A stretch of DNA of 23,818 bases, from IMG/VR virus record IMGVR_UViG_3300037069_000459, positions 1 to 23,818 of that record; one strand, 5' to 3'. The translations under genes and the position numbers were made by a program. A model generated the notes under the pieces. The model saw only the letters and a list, made by a program, of their open reading frames with translations. It was not told the origin of the DNA and ran no database searches. The first letter of the stretch is position 1; each line of letters starts with the position of its first letter. Shown here piece by piece: positions 5,402 through 13,506 of the stretch. This DNA comes from a virus.

Positions 5402-6130
5402 ATGACCGACGCCCGCATCATCATCGCCGGGGACTCCAACCCTCTCGGCTTCCTCAACACCGGCGCCGCGCCGTACGCCCTGACCGCCCGCGTGCAGATT
5501 TGGGCCGACACCAACGCGGACGGCATCGGCGACGCGTGGCACTACATGCGCCCCGGCGTCAACACGGGGACGCTCAACAATCCCACGGCGTGGGGCGAGG
5601 AAGTCCAGATCGCGAACAAGTGGCTCGGCGACCACCCGACCGGCATCATCTGGATCGTGAAAGGTCAGGAAACCGTCAAGGGCGGCGCGACGGCGGCCGA
5701 CTCGTTCGATCCGCACACGGGGCCGATGTTCGCCTCGACGACGCACGCGGTGAACGACGCGATGCACAACCTCGACGGCTCGGCGTTCGCGTTCTCGCAG
5801 TTCGACGTCGCGTTCATCGGCCTCGGCGAGAACGACGCCACGAACCCGACGATGGCCGCGAACTATCTGGCGAACATCACCGAGATAAACGCGGCGGCGC
5901 GCACGGCTTGGCATGTCGACGAACTGGTCGAGTACCGCATCACCGAGGGCGCGGGTGCGCCTGCGGACAACCTTGCCGTTCGCCAAGCGCAATGGCAGGC
6001 CGACCAAGCCGACGCGCACCTCGTGACGTACAAAACCATCGGTTATGACATGCAACCGGATGGTGTACATTACGCCCTCGCGGGGCACGTCGCCCTCGGG
6101 AACGACGCCTATGACGCGTGGGTCTTCTAG
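5402..6130 (+). CDS. SGNH-fold hydrolase, probable carbohydrate or lipid esterase (242 aa)
   Basis: Block I is GDSN with S12 as the probable nucleophile. A GENDA block with N144 supplies an oxyanion-hole residue. PDGVHY near the end supplies D220 and H223 of the triad. These are the blocks of SGNH/GDSL hydrolases, which remove acyl groups from sugars or lipids. There is no signal peptide. In phages such enzymes can trim acetyl groups from surface polysaccharide, either as virion parts or free enzymes. It lies in the P3 operon upstream of two exported proteins. The substrate cannot be read from the sequence. Confidence 0.8.
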   Translation: MTDARIIIAGDSNPLGFLNTGAAPYALTARVQIWADTNADGIGDAWHYMRPGVNTGTLNNPTAWGEEVQIANKWLGDHPTGIIWIVKGQETVKGGATAADSFDPHTGPMFASTTHAVNDAMHNLDGSAFAFSQFDVAFIGLGENDATNPTMAANYLANITEINAAARTAWHVDELVEYRITEGAGAPADNLAVRQAQWQADQADAHLVTYKTIGYDMQPDGVHYALAGHVALGNDAYDAWVF

Positions 6131-6131
6131 G

Positions 6132-6311
6132 GTGGCGTGGTGGCGGCGGCAAATCCCGCAACCCATCACCGTCGAGTGTGAAACCATCTGCGGCGAACTG
6201 CGCAAGCTTGTCGCCGTGACGGTTCCTGCGGGCACGCCGTGGGATGAACTCGAAACGATCCTCGTGGGCGTGGGGATCATCGAGCCGGAAAATCACCCGG
6301 CGCCCCGTTAG
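6132..6311 (+). CDS. Small protein of unknown function (59 aa)
   Basis: The GTG at 6132 is one base past the esterase stop; an ATG at 6111 inside the esterase gene is an alternative start in the same frame. The product has VAVTVPAGTPWDELETILVGVGIIEPE, a plausible beta-alpha pattern. No family is recognised. It is the last gene before the terminator at 6352. Confidence 0.6.
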   Translation: MAWWRRQIPQPITVECETICGELRKLVAVTVPAGTPWDELETILVGVGIIEPENHPAPR

Positions 6312-6320
6312 TCCCGACAA

Positions 6321-6350
6321 TTGACCATTTGCCTCGGCGCGGCGTAACAA
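6321..6350 (+). promoter_or_regulatory. Promoter P9 of the exported-protein genes
   Basis: TTGACC (6321-6326), 18 bases, TAACAA (6345-6350). The predicted start, near 6357, lies inside the left arm of the terminator hairpin. RNA begun here would lack most of that arm and escape termination. It contains no TGGCTATTT copy. Confidence 0.55.
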
Positions 6351-6351
6351 T

Positions 6352-6379
6352 CCCTCTCTGACCTCAGAGGGGGATTTTT
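6352..6379 (+). terminator. Intrinsic terminator of the esterase operon
   Basis: A 9-bp stem with one G-T pair (6352-6360 with 6365-6373) and an ACCT loop is followed by ATTTTT (6374-6379). Polarity is plus. It ends transcripts from P3 a few bases before the next gene. The right arm AGAGGGGG also serves as the ribosome binding site for the GTG at 6383. Confidence 0.8.
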
Positions 6380-6382
6380 GCC

Positions 6383-8059
6383 GTGACCCGAATCTTGCAC
6401 CGTGCGGGGGTCGCGCTCGCGATCCTCCTGATGACCATGTCGCCCGCCCTGGCGGCCGACAACTACCGCATCATCGAGGCAACGGGCGCGACGCGCACGA
6501 TGGCCGCCAGCGACATCGGTTCGGTTCTCTACCCGCGCCAACTTATCCAAGGACTCAGCGGCGGCGTCCCTACCTCCGTGCAGATGACCACGCCCGGCGC
6601 GCTCAACGTCAACTGCGTCGTGGGCTGTTCTGGTGGTGGCGCTGTCACGATCTCGGGCACGCTCCCGGCCTACGCCTCCCCGCCGACATTCCTGCTCGGC
6701 GGCACGCTCCCGGCCTTCGGAGCGACCCCCACGTTCAACATCGGAACCGGCTCGGTTGGGATCTCGGGCACGCTTCCCGCGTTCGCTTCGATCCCGACGG
6801 TGAACGCCAATCCGTTCGTTCCGGTCGCCGGGGCGACTCTGGCCTCTACCACGACCTCAGCCCGTGTCGCGTTCGGCGCCGGTACGTCGGCCATCCTGAT
6901 CAATAACGGCGCGGTCGACGTCAGTTTCAAACTCGGCAACTCGGGTGTCGTGGCGCTCACCACCGACCCCGTGTTGCCCGCCGGCCGCGCTATGGAAGTC
7001 GCGATTGGCGCGAACACCCACGTCGCGGGGATCACGGCGGCCGGGTCTTCGTCCCTGGCGCTGATCACGGGCACGGGGACTCCGAACTTCTCGGGCGGTG
7101 GCTCGTCTGGCGGTGGCGGTGGCGGGGCCGTGACGATCGCCAACGGGGCCGACGTCTCGCAAGGCGCGGTCGCCGACTTGGCGGCCACGTCTGGCGTCGG
7201 ATCGTTCAACGTCATTCAGCTGCTCAAGGGCCTGTTGGTGGCGGCGCAAAGCACGACGCCCGTGGACGTCCTCGGCCCGCTGACTGACACGCAACTTCGC
7301 GCTACCGCCGTTCCCATCTCGGGCACGGTGACCGCGACCGGCCCACTCACCGACACCCAACTGCGGGCGACTCCGGTTCCCATCAGTGGGGCTCTGACGG
7401 ATACCCAACTGCGGGCGTCCGGCGTTCCCGTCATCGGTACGGGCAACGTCGCGCACGATAGCCCCGACAGCGGTTTCCCGCTCAAGGTGGGCGGCGTCTA
7501 TAAGGCATCGCCGACGAACGTGGCGGATGGCGACCGCGCCGACTGGCGCATGTCTCCCAATGGCAACGGAGCGGTGGTTATCGGCCACGCGACGACCAGC
7601 GGATTCGTCAATATCGGCGGACCAGGTCGCGGCGTGGCGCTGTCGGGCAATCAGGCGCTATGGGCGACGTCGTTCGGGATGAACTTCAACGGGACGTCAT
7701 ATGACGGCCTGACGAAGCCCGCCACGGTTTCGCGTATCGTTTCCGCAGCCGCCTCGACGAACGCAACGTCGGCCAAGGTGACCACGGGCGACCTGCACAA
7801 AATCACCGGGTACAACGCCGCCGCGGCGGTCAGGTACATCAAATTTTACAACAAGACGTCGGCGCCGACCGTGGGAACCGACGTCCCGATCCTGACGATC
7901 CCGGTCGCCCCGACGGCGGCGTTCGACATCGATTTCCCCAACGGCGGTATGTATTTCTCGACGGGCATTGCTTACGCGATGACCACGGGATCGGCCGATG
8001 CGGACACCGGGGCGTTGACGGCGGCTGACATTCTTGGCCTCAACGTCGTCTATAACTAG
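6383..8059 (+). CDS. Exported repeat-rich protein, tail/surface-like (558 aa)
   Basis: A GTG start lies about ten bases after AGAGGGGGA. Residues 1-25 form a Sec signal peptide: a basic start, hydrophobic AGVALAILLMTMSP, and cleavage after ALA. The mature part is rich in G, S, T and A. It has SGTLPA-type repeats, a glycine-rich linker, and three LTDTQLRA copies (DNA 7280-7303, 7346-7369, 7394-7417) separated by VPISG. LTDTQLRA-type repeats are known from phage tail-associated proteins, but those normally lack signal peptides. The rest looks beta-rich with no catalytic motif. It may be a surface-exposed or periplasmic phage protein, or a fibre protein with an acquired leader. Confidence 0.78.
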   Translation: MTRILHRAGVALAILLMTMSPALAADNYRIIEATGATRTMAASDIGSVLYPRQLIQGLSGGVPTSVQMTTPGALNVNCVVGCSGGGAVTISGTLPAYASPPTFLLGGTLPAFGATPTFNIGTGSVGISGTLPAFASIPTVNANPFVPVAGATLASTTTSARVAFGAGTSAILINNGAVDVSFKLGNSGVVALTTDPVLPAGRAMEVAIGANTHVAGITAAGSSSLALITGTGTPNFSGGGSSGGGGGGAVTIANGADVSQGAVADLAATSGVGSFNVIQLLKGLLVAAQSTTPVDVLGPLTDTQLRATAVPISGTVTATGPLTDTQLRATPVPISGALTDTQLRASGVPVIGTGNVAHDSPDSGFPLKVGGVYKASPTNVADGDRADWRMSPNGNGAVVIGHATTSGFVNIGGPGRGVALSGNQALWATSFGMNFNGTSYDGLTKPATVSRIVSAAASTNATSAKVTTGDLHKITGYNAAAAVRYIKFYNKTSAPTVGTDVPILTIPVAPTAAFDIDFPNGGMYFSTGIAYAMTTGSADADTGALTAADILGLNVVYN

Positions 8060-8070
8060 GGCTGGAAACC

Positions 8071-9981
8071 ATGCGTGTTTCGACATCTGTTCGGGCGCTG
8101 ATTCTCTGTGTCCTGGCGCTGGTCACTCTTGGGTTCTCGGCGGGGCCGGTCAGCGCGCAAGGGAGTCCTTGGCGGCTCAAGGTCAAAGGGTCGGCCGCTG
8201 CGCCCTTGGTCCCTCAGCTCGCCCCGACCCTGACGCTCTACCACGGCGCATGGTCGGTATCCGGCCGCGGCGGCGCCCGGCTGTCGAACATGACCACCGG
8301 GCTCCGGCAGAACTCGGTTACGGTCAATTCGTGGAACGTGACGGCGACGGGCAACTGCGGGAATGCCGCCCATTGGTCGGGCACGGGGACGAATATTCCC
8401 GAGACCGCGACCACCATGACGCCGCAGCTGAGCGCCTCGGGCGTCACGAACAAGCTGACCCTGACCTCGTGTGAGTTTGCCGTCGTCGCTAATGGTGATT
8501 TCGGATCGTCGAACACGGCCCTCGTGACCATGACGCCGGTTCCGTGCGCGGGGTCTATGGGGAGCGTTAACGGAAACGACAACTTCCTCGGCGCCGTCGT
8601 GTCCTCAAGCGCGGCCGGTTTCGTCGCTTGTTCCGGGCCGCCGCCCCGCATCCTGATCGCGCGCGGCGCTGAGCGAGGAACCGCAGCCTGCGCCGGCTTC
8701 ACGGCGACGTTCAGCTTCAGCACATACGTCACGGTCGAGGACGCCGACCAAGCGAACAAGGGAAACACCTTGTCGTGCGTCGACTTCAGTAGCGTCAATT
8801 TCATGGAGGCGAAGGGGATCAACGCCACGTCGCCAGCCGGCACGGGCACGACCTACCGATTCCGGGTTGCGAACTCGAACAACGTGAAGCTGACCGACAT
8901 TCAGGCCGGAAGCGGGAAAACCAACAGCTACAAGTCGGGCACGAATGGAGTTCTGATTTCGGGCTCGACGAACGTGACCGTGACCAACGCGACCGTTTTG
9001 GGTCAGGACAGCGGGTTCGTTCTCACCGGCGCCGTCAACGGCGTCACGATGAATAATCCGCGCGTGCGCTGGTACTACAATAACGCTTTCCAGTACGACA
9101 ACATCACGAACGTCACGATCAACGACGCGGTCGTTATGTCGGCACAGCGCCTTGTCGTCGCGGGCAACCCCGTGCCGCCAGGCGTGAGCCAGCTTCACAC
9201 TGATGCGCTGCAAATTAACGATGATGCATCGCCCAATACAGTGACGTGGAACCGTGCCGTGTTCCTTTCGGCCGATAGCACGCTCGGGTATCAGCTCATG
9301 TTCGCGGGCGGCGGCGCGCTGGGGAACTTCTACAACTACACGAATAACGTCGTGAACGGCTGTCTCTGCCTTGGCCCGTCGGTCAACGGGCTTCTGTTCT
9401 CATCGAACGCGGGGACCAGCGTTCTAAAGAACCTGACTCTTGGGAAACTCGCCACGGGCGGCGACGCGACCGGGAATTGGTACCCCGTTTGCATCACGCC
9501 CGAGGGCTATCCGCCGGGCGACGGCGCTTGCCCCTATGCGGTCGGCCCGAACCTCTATTTCAGTTCCGCTTTCCCCGCGAACTGGACCGGGACCATGACC
9601 GTCGACCACGCGTACATTTACGGCGTGGTCAGCGTGAACAGCCCCGCTTATGCGACCATCGATACGCCAAGCGTCAAGGCGTACTCGAACGTGGCTTGCA
9701 CCACGTGTTTCGCGGTCACCGATCCCCGTGGGGACCTTGAGGCCATCCTTCCGCCCGTGTGGGAGGCGATGACGATGGACAACATTATTGCGCTCGTGAA
9801 GTCCAAGTATGCGCCGAAGCCGGGCGGCCCGCTCGATATGGGCGACGGCACGTACGCGAGCGCGATCAAACCTGATGGATCGTGGCAACCCCGGCGTCGC
9901 CGAGGTGGTCGCCGACCTGGTCGCGTTCGCCTCTCCACGAGGCGCGCGCCCCAACGCAAGCGGATGGCGCGGGCGGCCTGA
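8071..9981 (+). CDS. Exported right-handed beta-helix protein, tailspike-like (636 aa as read)
   Basis: Residues 1-30 form a signal peptide (hydrophobic LILCVLALVTLGFSAG, cleavage after VSA). The body has recurring short beta turns such as NVTVTNATVLG, GVTMNNPRV and NVTINDAVVMSAQ, as in pectate-lyase-like parallel beta helices. HTDALQIND resembles the catalytic-face segment seen in such folds. In phages this fold is typical of polysaccharide-degrading tailspikes. The last 25-30 residues are arginine-rich (QPRRRRGGRRPGRV) and look like out-of-frame translation, so the natural end may be near 9880. It lies eleven bases after the preceding exported protein. Confidence 0.72.
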   Translation: MRVSTSVRALILCVLALVTLGFSAGPVSAQGSPWRLKVKGSAAAPLVPQLAPTLTLYHGAWSVSGRGGARLSNMTTGLRQNSVTVNSWNVTATGNCGNAAHWSGTGTNIPETATTMTPQLSASGVTNKLTLTSCEFAVVANGDFGSSNTALVTMTPVPCAGSMGSVNGNDNFLGAVVSSSAAGFVACSGPPPRILIARGAERGTAACAGFTATFSFSTYVTVEDADQANKGNTLSCVDFSSVNFMEAKGINATSPAGTGTTYRFRVANSNNVKLTDIQAGSGKTNSYKSGTNGVLISGSTNVTVTNATVLGQDSGFVLTGAVNGVTMNNPRVRWYYNNAFQYDNITNVTINDAVVMSAQRLVVAGNPVPPGVSQLHTDALQINDDASPNTVTWNRAVFLSADSTLGYQLMFAGGGALGNFYNYTNNVVNGCLCLGPSVNGLLFSSNAGTSVLKNLTLGKLATGGDATGNWYPVCITPEGYPPGDGACPYAVGPNLYFSSAFPANWTGTMTVDHAYIYGVVSVNSPAYATIDTPSVKAYSNVACTTCFAVTDPRGDLEAILPPVWEAMTMDNIIALVKSKYAPKPGGPLDMGDGTYASAIKPDGSWQPRRRRGGRRPGRVRLSTRRAPQRKRMARAA

Positions 9982-9983
9982 TC

Positions 9984-11288
9984 GTGCCCGCGCTACCCCC
10001 GATCCGGGTGGAGATCCCCGCAAAGATCATGCGGGTGTTCGCCAACCCCGACGGCTCGTACCGGCCGTCGTTCTTCAAGGTGCTGCACGGTGGCCGCGGC
10101 TCGGGGAAGTCCGAGTCCATCGCGCGCATCTTGCTCGCCGAGGCCAGGGCGAGGAAACAGCGCACGCTCTGCACGCGCATGTATCAGACCAGCGTTGGCG
10201 ACTCCGTCCTCAAGACGCTTGAGGAAGCCGCGATCACGATGGACCTGATCGGCAACCCGAAAAAGGTCGATGAGTTCGAGGTTCTGAAAACCGAGATCCG
10301 CCACCGGATCACGGGTTCCGACTTCCTGTTCAAGGGGCTGCAACGGGACATTTCGTCGATCAAGTCGATGAAGGGGGTCCGGCGCACGTGGGTCGAGGAA
10401 GCCGAGCCGGTCTCGAAAGAGATGTGGCAAATCCTCGAACCGACCATGCGCGAGGCCGGGGCCGAAATCCTCGTGAGCTACAACCCCGACAACGAACAGT
10501 CGGCGACCCATCAGAAGTTCGTCATCAAGCCGACTCGAGCGGCGATCGTCGCGGAAGTGAACTGGCGCGATAACCCGTTCTTTCCCGAGATCCTGAACGA
10601 GCAACGCCTGACCTGCATGGTCGAGGACCCCGACGCCTACGACTGGATTTGGGAAGGTCACTGTCGGAAAGTCACCGACGCGATCATCTTCCGCAACCGG
10701 GTCACGTTCGAGGCTTTCGACGAACCGGCCAACATGCGCCCGTTCTACGGCCTCGACTTCGGCGAGAGCGCGGACCCGAACGCGGGTATCCGGTCGTACA
10801 TTCAGACCATCGGCGGGCGCGACCATCTGTTCATCACACACGAGGCGTTCGGCTGGCGGGTCGAACTGGACCAGGTCGGCGAGCTGATAGACGGGACGTT
10901 GCTTGAGGGCCAGGGGTTACCCGGCGCCCGAGATTGGCCCCTCAAGTGCGATGCAGCCCGTCCGGGCATGATCGCTAAGCTGCGTAACGAGGGCTTCAAC
11001 GCGAGCGCTGCTGAGAAGTGGTCGGGTTCGGTCGAAGACGGAATTGCGCACCTCAAGGCGTTCGCGCAAATTCACGTCCATCCGCGATGCACGAACATCG
11101 CGCGCGAGTTCCGCCTGTACTCGTACAAGGTCGACTCCAAGATGCTCGACCAGAACGGCAACCCCGCCATCCTGCCGATCATCGTGGACCGTTGGAACCA
11201 CGGCATCGACGCCTTGCGCTACTCGCTCGACGGCTACATCGAGAAGGGCGGCCTGGGGCTCGGGGTGTGGGGGAAGCTGGCGGGTTGA
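9984..11288 (+). CDS. terL: Terminase large subunit, PBSX/Terminase_3 type (434 aa)
   Basis: Residues 36-43 are GGRGSGKS (Walker A) and 136-141 WVEEAE (Walker B). The nuclease has acidic residues D258 (GLDFG), D323 (KCDAARP) and D402/D409 (DRWNHGIDALRY). The protein pumps DNA into the prohead and cuts it at the end. The GTG at 9984 is chosen because it lies just past the upstream stop and places Walker A where the family usually has it. The frame is open further up to a GTG at 9882, adding 34 residues. Portal and head genes follow, interrupted by one minus-strand gene. Confidence 0.93.
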   Translation: MPALPPIRVEIPAKIMRVFANPDGSYRPSFFKVLHGGRGSGKSESIARILLAEARARKQRTLCTRMYQTSVGDSVLKTLEEAAITMDLIGNPKKVDEFEVLKTEIRHRITGSDFLFKGLQRDISSIKSMKGVRRTWVEEAEPVSKEMWQILEPTMREAGAEILVSYNPDNEQSATHQKFVIKPTRAAIVAEVNWRDNPFFPEILNEQRLTCMVEDPDAYDWIWEGHCRKVTDAIIFRNRVTFEAFDEPANMRPFYGLDFGESADPNAGIRSYIQTIGGRDHLFITHEAFGWRVELDQVGELIDGTLLEGQGLPGARDWPLKCDAARPGMIAKLRNEGFNASAAEKWSGSVEDGIAHLKAFAQIHVHPRCTNIAREFRLYSYKVDSKMLDQNGNPAILPIIVDRWNHGIDALRYSLDGYIEKGGLGLGVWGKLAG

Positions 11289-11314
11289 CGTTCGCGCTAG
11301 GGTGTGGCTATTTG
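11285..11314 (+). promoter_or_regulatory. Possible promoter P5 with a single operator copy
   Basis: TTGACG (11285-11290), 18 bases, TATTTG (11309-11314). The -10 box is again the tail of an exact TGGCTATTT (11305-11313), as in P1-P3. It overlaps the end of terL. A transcript would start near 11321 and meet the hairpin at 11415, giving an RNA of about 120 bases. Confidence 0.5.
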
Positions 11315-11414
11315 TTCGCTCGCTATGGCGGCTCGCCGTACAGCAATGGGGACTAGCGACCCAAGCCGGTCGGCTCCGGTAGAACAACCGCCCGCCCCTC
11401 CGCGTCATGAGGCA

Positions 11415-11443
11415 AGAGCCCGCAGGAAAACCCTGCGGGCTCT
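11415..11443. terminator. Terminator-like hairpin between convergent genes
   Basis: A perfect 12-bp stem (11415-11426 with 11432-11443) has a 5-base loop. Neither side carries a real T tract. It lies between terL (plus) and the lysozyme-like gene (minus), where a two-way terminator is expected. Confidence 0.65.
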
Positions 11444-11454
11444 CTGCGTTAAGT

Positions 11455-11580
11455 GAGAGGCTACCGGCGAAAAAGGCAGCGTAGTAGCGCGGAGGCCAGG
11501 ACGCCCGAAACACCCTCAGGCCGTGGAGCCCAACCCACACGGCCCGTTGAAGCTGTAGCCCCGCCTAGCGGTGGCCTCTC
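11455..11580 (+). ncRNA. Possible structured RNA between terL and the lysozyme gene
   Basis: This stretch has no convincing gene. Its ends pair over 12 bp (11455-11466 with 11569-11580), with one G-T pair that is a true wobble only in the plus-strand RNA. An inner 7-bp hairpin lies at 11519-11525 with 11538-11544. The right arm touches the stop codon of the minus-strand gene. It could be an RNA element or simply a second convergent terminator. Confidence 0.3.
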
Positions 11581-11989
11581 ACCCGTTCAGCGCCGCCAGG
11601 ACCCCCGACCGGAGATCCGCCGGCGACACGTAGTCCCCGCCGTTCTCGTGAACGAAAATGGCCTGACACATGGCCGAGAGGTTGTCGGGTGTCAGCGGGA
11701 ACGGAACGTCGGGCTCGAGTCCCATTCGCTCGGCGACGTGTTCAGCATAGGCCGCCGTATGGTTCTCAACCGGCGGCGCCCAACGGTTCACCATCTCGCG
11801 CACGGTAACGAGCCCCTTGGTGCGGTAGTTCGTCAGGATCTTCGCCGTGCAGCGCACGCCGTTCGCCATCGTGTCGAACTGCATGAATGACTTGTCGGTC
11901 CCTGGCTCAATTTCGCCCTTCCACGAGTCGCGGGAAAGGCGGACGTTGCCGGGATTATTGTTGCGGATTCCGCGCGGTAGCTTTGCCAT
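11579..11989 (-). CDS. Virion-associated lysozyme-like protein (136 aa)
   Basis: The ATG at 11989 has AAGGA eight bases upstream; an in-frame ATG at 12040 is less likely. The N-terminus MAKLPRGIRNNNPGNVR is the hallmark of a phage protein family often annotated as structural protein P5 or peptidoglycan hydrolase. There is no signal peptide or membrane segment. It may cut cell wall during entry or serve in lysis. It is the only minus-strand gene between terL and portal and diverges from the portal gene. Its predicted -10 (TACTAT, 12029-12024) overlaps the portal -10 on the other strand. Confidence 0.75.
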   Translation of the reverse strand: MAKLPRGIRNNNPGNVRLSRDSWKGEIEPGTDKSFMQFDTMANGVRCTAKILTNYRTKGLVTVREMVNRWAPPVENHTAAYAEHVAERMGLEPDVPFPLTPDNLSAMCQAIFVHENGGDYVSPADLRSGVLAALNG

Positions 11990-12001
11990 GTGGTGTCCTT
12001 G

Positions 12002-12030
12002 CTGACAAACGGGCCGGGCGGCCATAGTAT
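12002..12030 (+). promoter_or_regulatory. Promoter P6 of the head module
   Basis: CTGACA (12002-12007), 17 bases, TAGTAT (12025-12030). The predicted start is near 12037, with the ATG at 12055 and GGGGGA as ribosome binding site. No TGGCTATTT copy is present, so this is probably a separate late promoter. Confidence 0.6.
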
Positions 12031-12054
12031 CCGCTTTCATCGCCGGGGGAATCC

Positions 12055-13506
12055 ATGACCGAAAAGCCGCGCATTCGGGTTCAGGCCGGATCGAGTTACA
12101 CCGTCGACAGCTTCGCCAACGCCAATCAGCGGATGGGGTTGAACGCGGGCGGCGCGCTGGACGGCGCCGGGTACTATTTCAACTTCCTGACGCGGAATTT
12201 CCTGCTCTTGGAGGCGGCGTATTCCACGAGCTGGATCGTCGGCAAGGCGGTCGACGCGCCGGCCGAGGACATGACCAAGGCCGGGATTGTCCTGAACTCG
12301 ACCCTCGACCCCGACGAGTCCGCCGCGATGTATGCGGCCTATGACGACCTCATGTTGAGCCAGGCGCAGGCCGACGGGATTCGGTGGGGGCGGCTGTACG
12401 GCGGCGCGATCAACCTCATGCTGATCGACGGTCAGGACACGTCGAAGCCGCTGCGCCTCGAGTCCATCCAACAGGGTCAGTTCCGAGGGCTGCGGACGTT
12501 CGACCGTTGGGTTGCCTATCCCGACATGACTCGGATCATCACGACGCCGGGGCCGGATATCGGCCTGCCCGAATTCTACATCGTTGAGGCGAACCTTCCG
12601 CTCGGCATCCCGACGCGAATGGAGATCCACTATTCTCGGGTGCAGCGGTTCGTTGGCAACCCCTTGCCGCTGCGCCGTCGCATCCAAGAAAATCTGTGGG
12701 GCGCATCCATCTGCGAACGCTTGTGGGATCGTCTTCTAGCGTTCGACAGCGCCTCGGCCGGGGCGGCGCAGCTGGTCTATAAGGCGCACCTTCGCACGAT
12801 CAAGGTCGAGGGATATCGCAACCTGATCGCGGCCGGCGGCAAGATGTTCGAGGCGGTGATTCAGCAATTCGAACACATGCGCCGATTCCAGAACATCGAA
12901 GGTCTGACGGTCATGGACGCGGCCGACGAATTCGAAACGCACTCGTACACCTTCGCGGGTCTCGACGACATCCTCACGCAGTTCGGGGACCAGGTCTGCG
13001 GCGCCATCGAAGTTCCGCGCGTCCGCATGTTCGGCGAGTCCCCTGGTGGCCTGAACTCGGACGGCGAAAGTTCGATGCGGACGTACTACGACGACACCGC
13101 CAAGAAACAGAACACGACCCTGCGTCGGCCGACACAACTGGTTCTCGACGTCCTGGCGCGGTCGGTTCTCGGGAAGGCCCCGCCGGAAGGGTTCGGGTTC
13201 TCGTTCGCCCCGCTCGGCCAGATGACCGCCGAGGCCAAGGCGACCGTCGCGAAGACCGTGACCGAAGCCGTGGGCGACGCCTACGACCGAGGCATGATCA
13301 CGGCTCAGGTTGCGGCGAAGGAACTGCGGGAATCCAGCCGCACGACCGGCGTGTTCACCAACATCACCGACGAAGACATCGAGGCGATGGAGGACGTTAT
13401 TCCCGATCCCATCGAGACGGCGGCGGCGATGGCCGAGGCAACGGCGGTCGACGATCCGTCCGCACCTGGTGGTGCGAAAAAGAAGCCGACCGCCAAGGCT
13501 GAGTGA
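12055..13506 (+). CDS. Portal protein, DUF1073 type (483 aa)
   Basis: The N-terminal region has NFLLLEAAYSTSWIVGKAVDAPAEDMTKAGI, typical of DUF1073 portals. Residues near 325-345 carry FGESPGGLNSDGESSMRTYYD, a conserved loop of this family. The portal forms the dodecameric ring through which terminase pumps DNA and to which the tail attaches. Length is usual for the family. The C-terminus ends in a lysine-rich tail (GGAKKKPTAKAE). The next gene starts in its stop codon. Confidence 0.9.
   Translation: MTEKPRIRVQAGSSYTVDSFANANQRMGLNAGGALDGAGYYFNFLTRNFLLLEAAYSTSWIVGKAVDAPAEDMTKAGIVLNSTLDPDESAAMYAAYDDLMLSQAQADGIRWGRLYGGAINLMLIDGQDTSKPLRLESIQQGQFRGLRTFDRWVAYPDMTRIITTPGPDIGLPEFYIVEANLPLGIPTRMEIHYSRVQRFVGNPLPLRRRIQENLWGASICERLWDRLLAFDSASAGAAQLVYKAHLRTIKVEGYRNLIAAGGKMFEAVIQQFEHMRRFQNIEGLTVMDAADEFETHSYTFAGLDDILTQFGDQVCGAIEVPRVRMFGESPGGLNSDGESSMRTYYDDTAKKQNTTLRRPTQLVLDVLARSVLGKAPPEGFGFSFAPLGQMTAEAKATVAKTVTEAVGDAYDRGMITAQVAAKELRESSRTTGVFTNITDEDIEAMEDVIPDPIETAAAMAEATAVDDPSAPGGAKKKPTAKAE

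Noticed and set aside
11325-11456. Small plus-strand frame (43 aa) after terL
   Set aside because: It runs through the terminator-like hairpin and is proline/arginine-rich, with no ribosome binding site.
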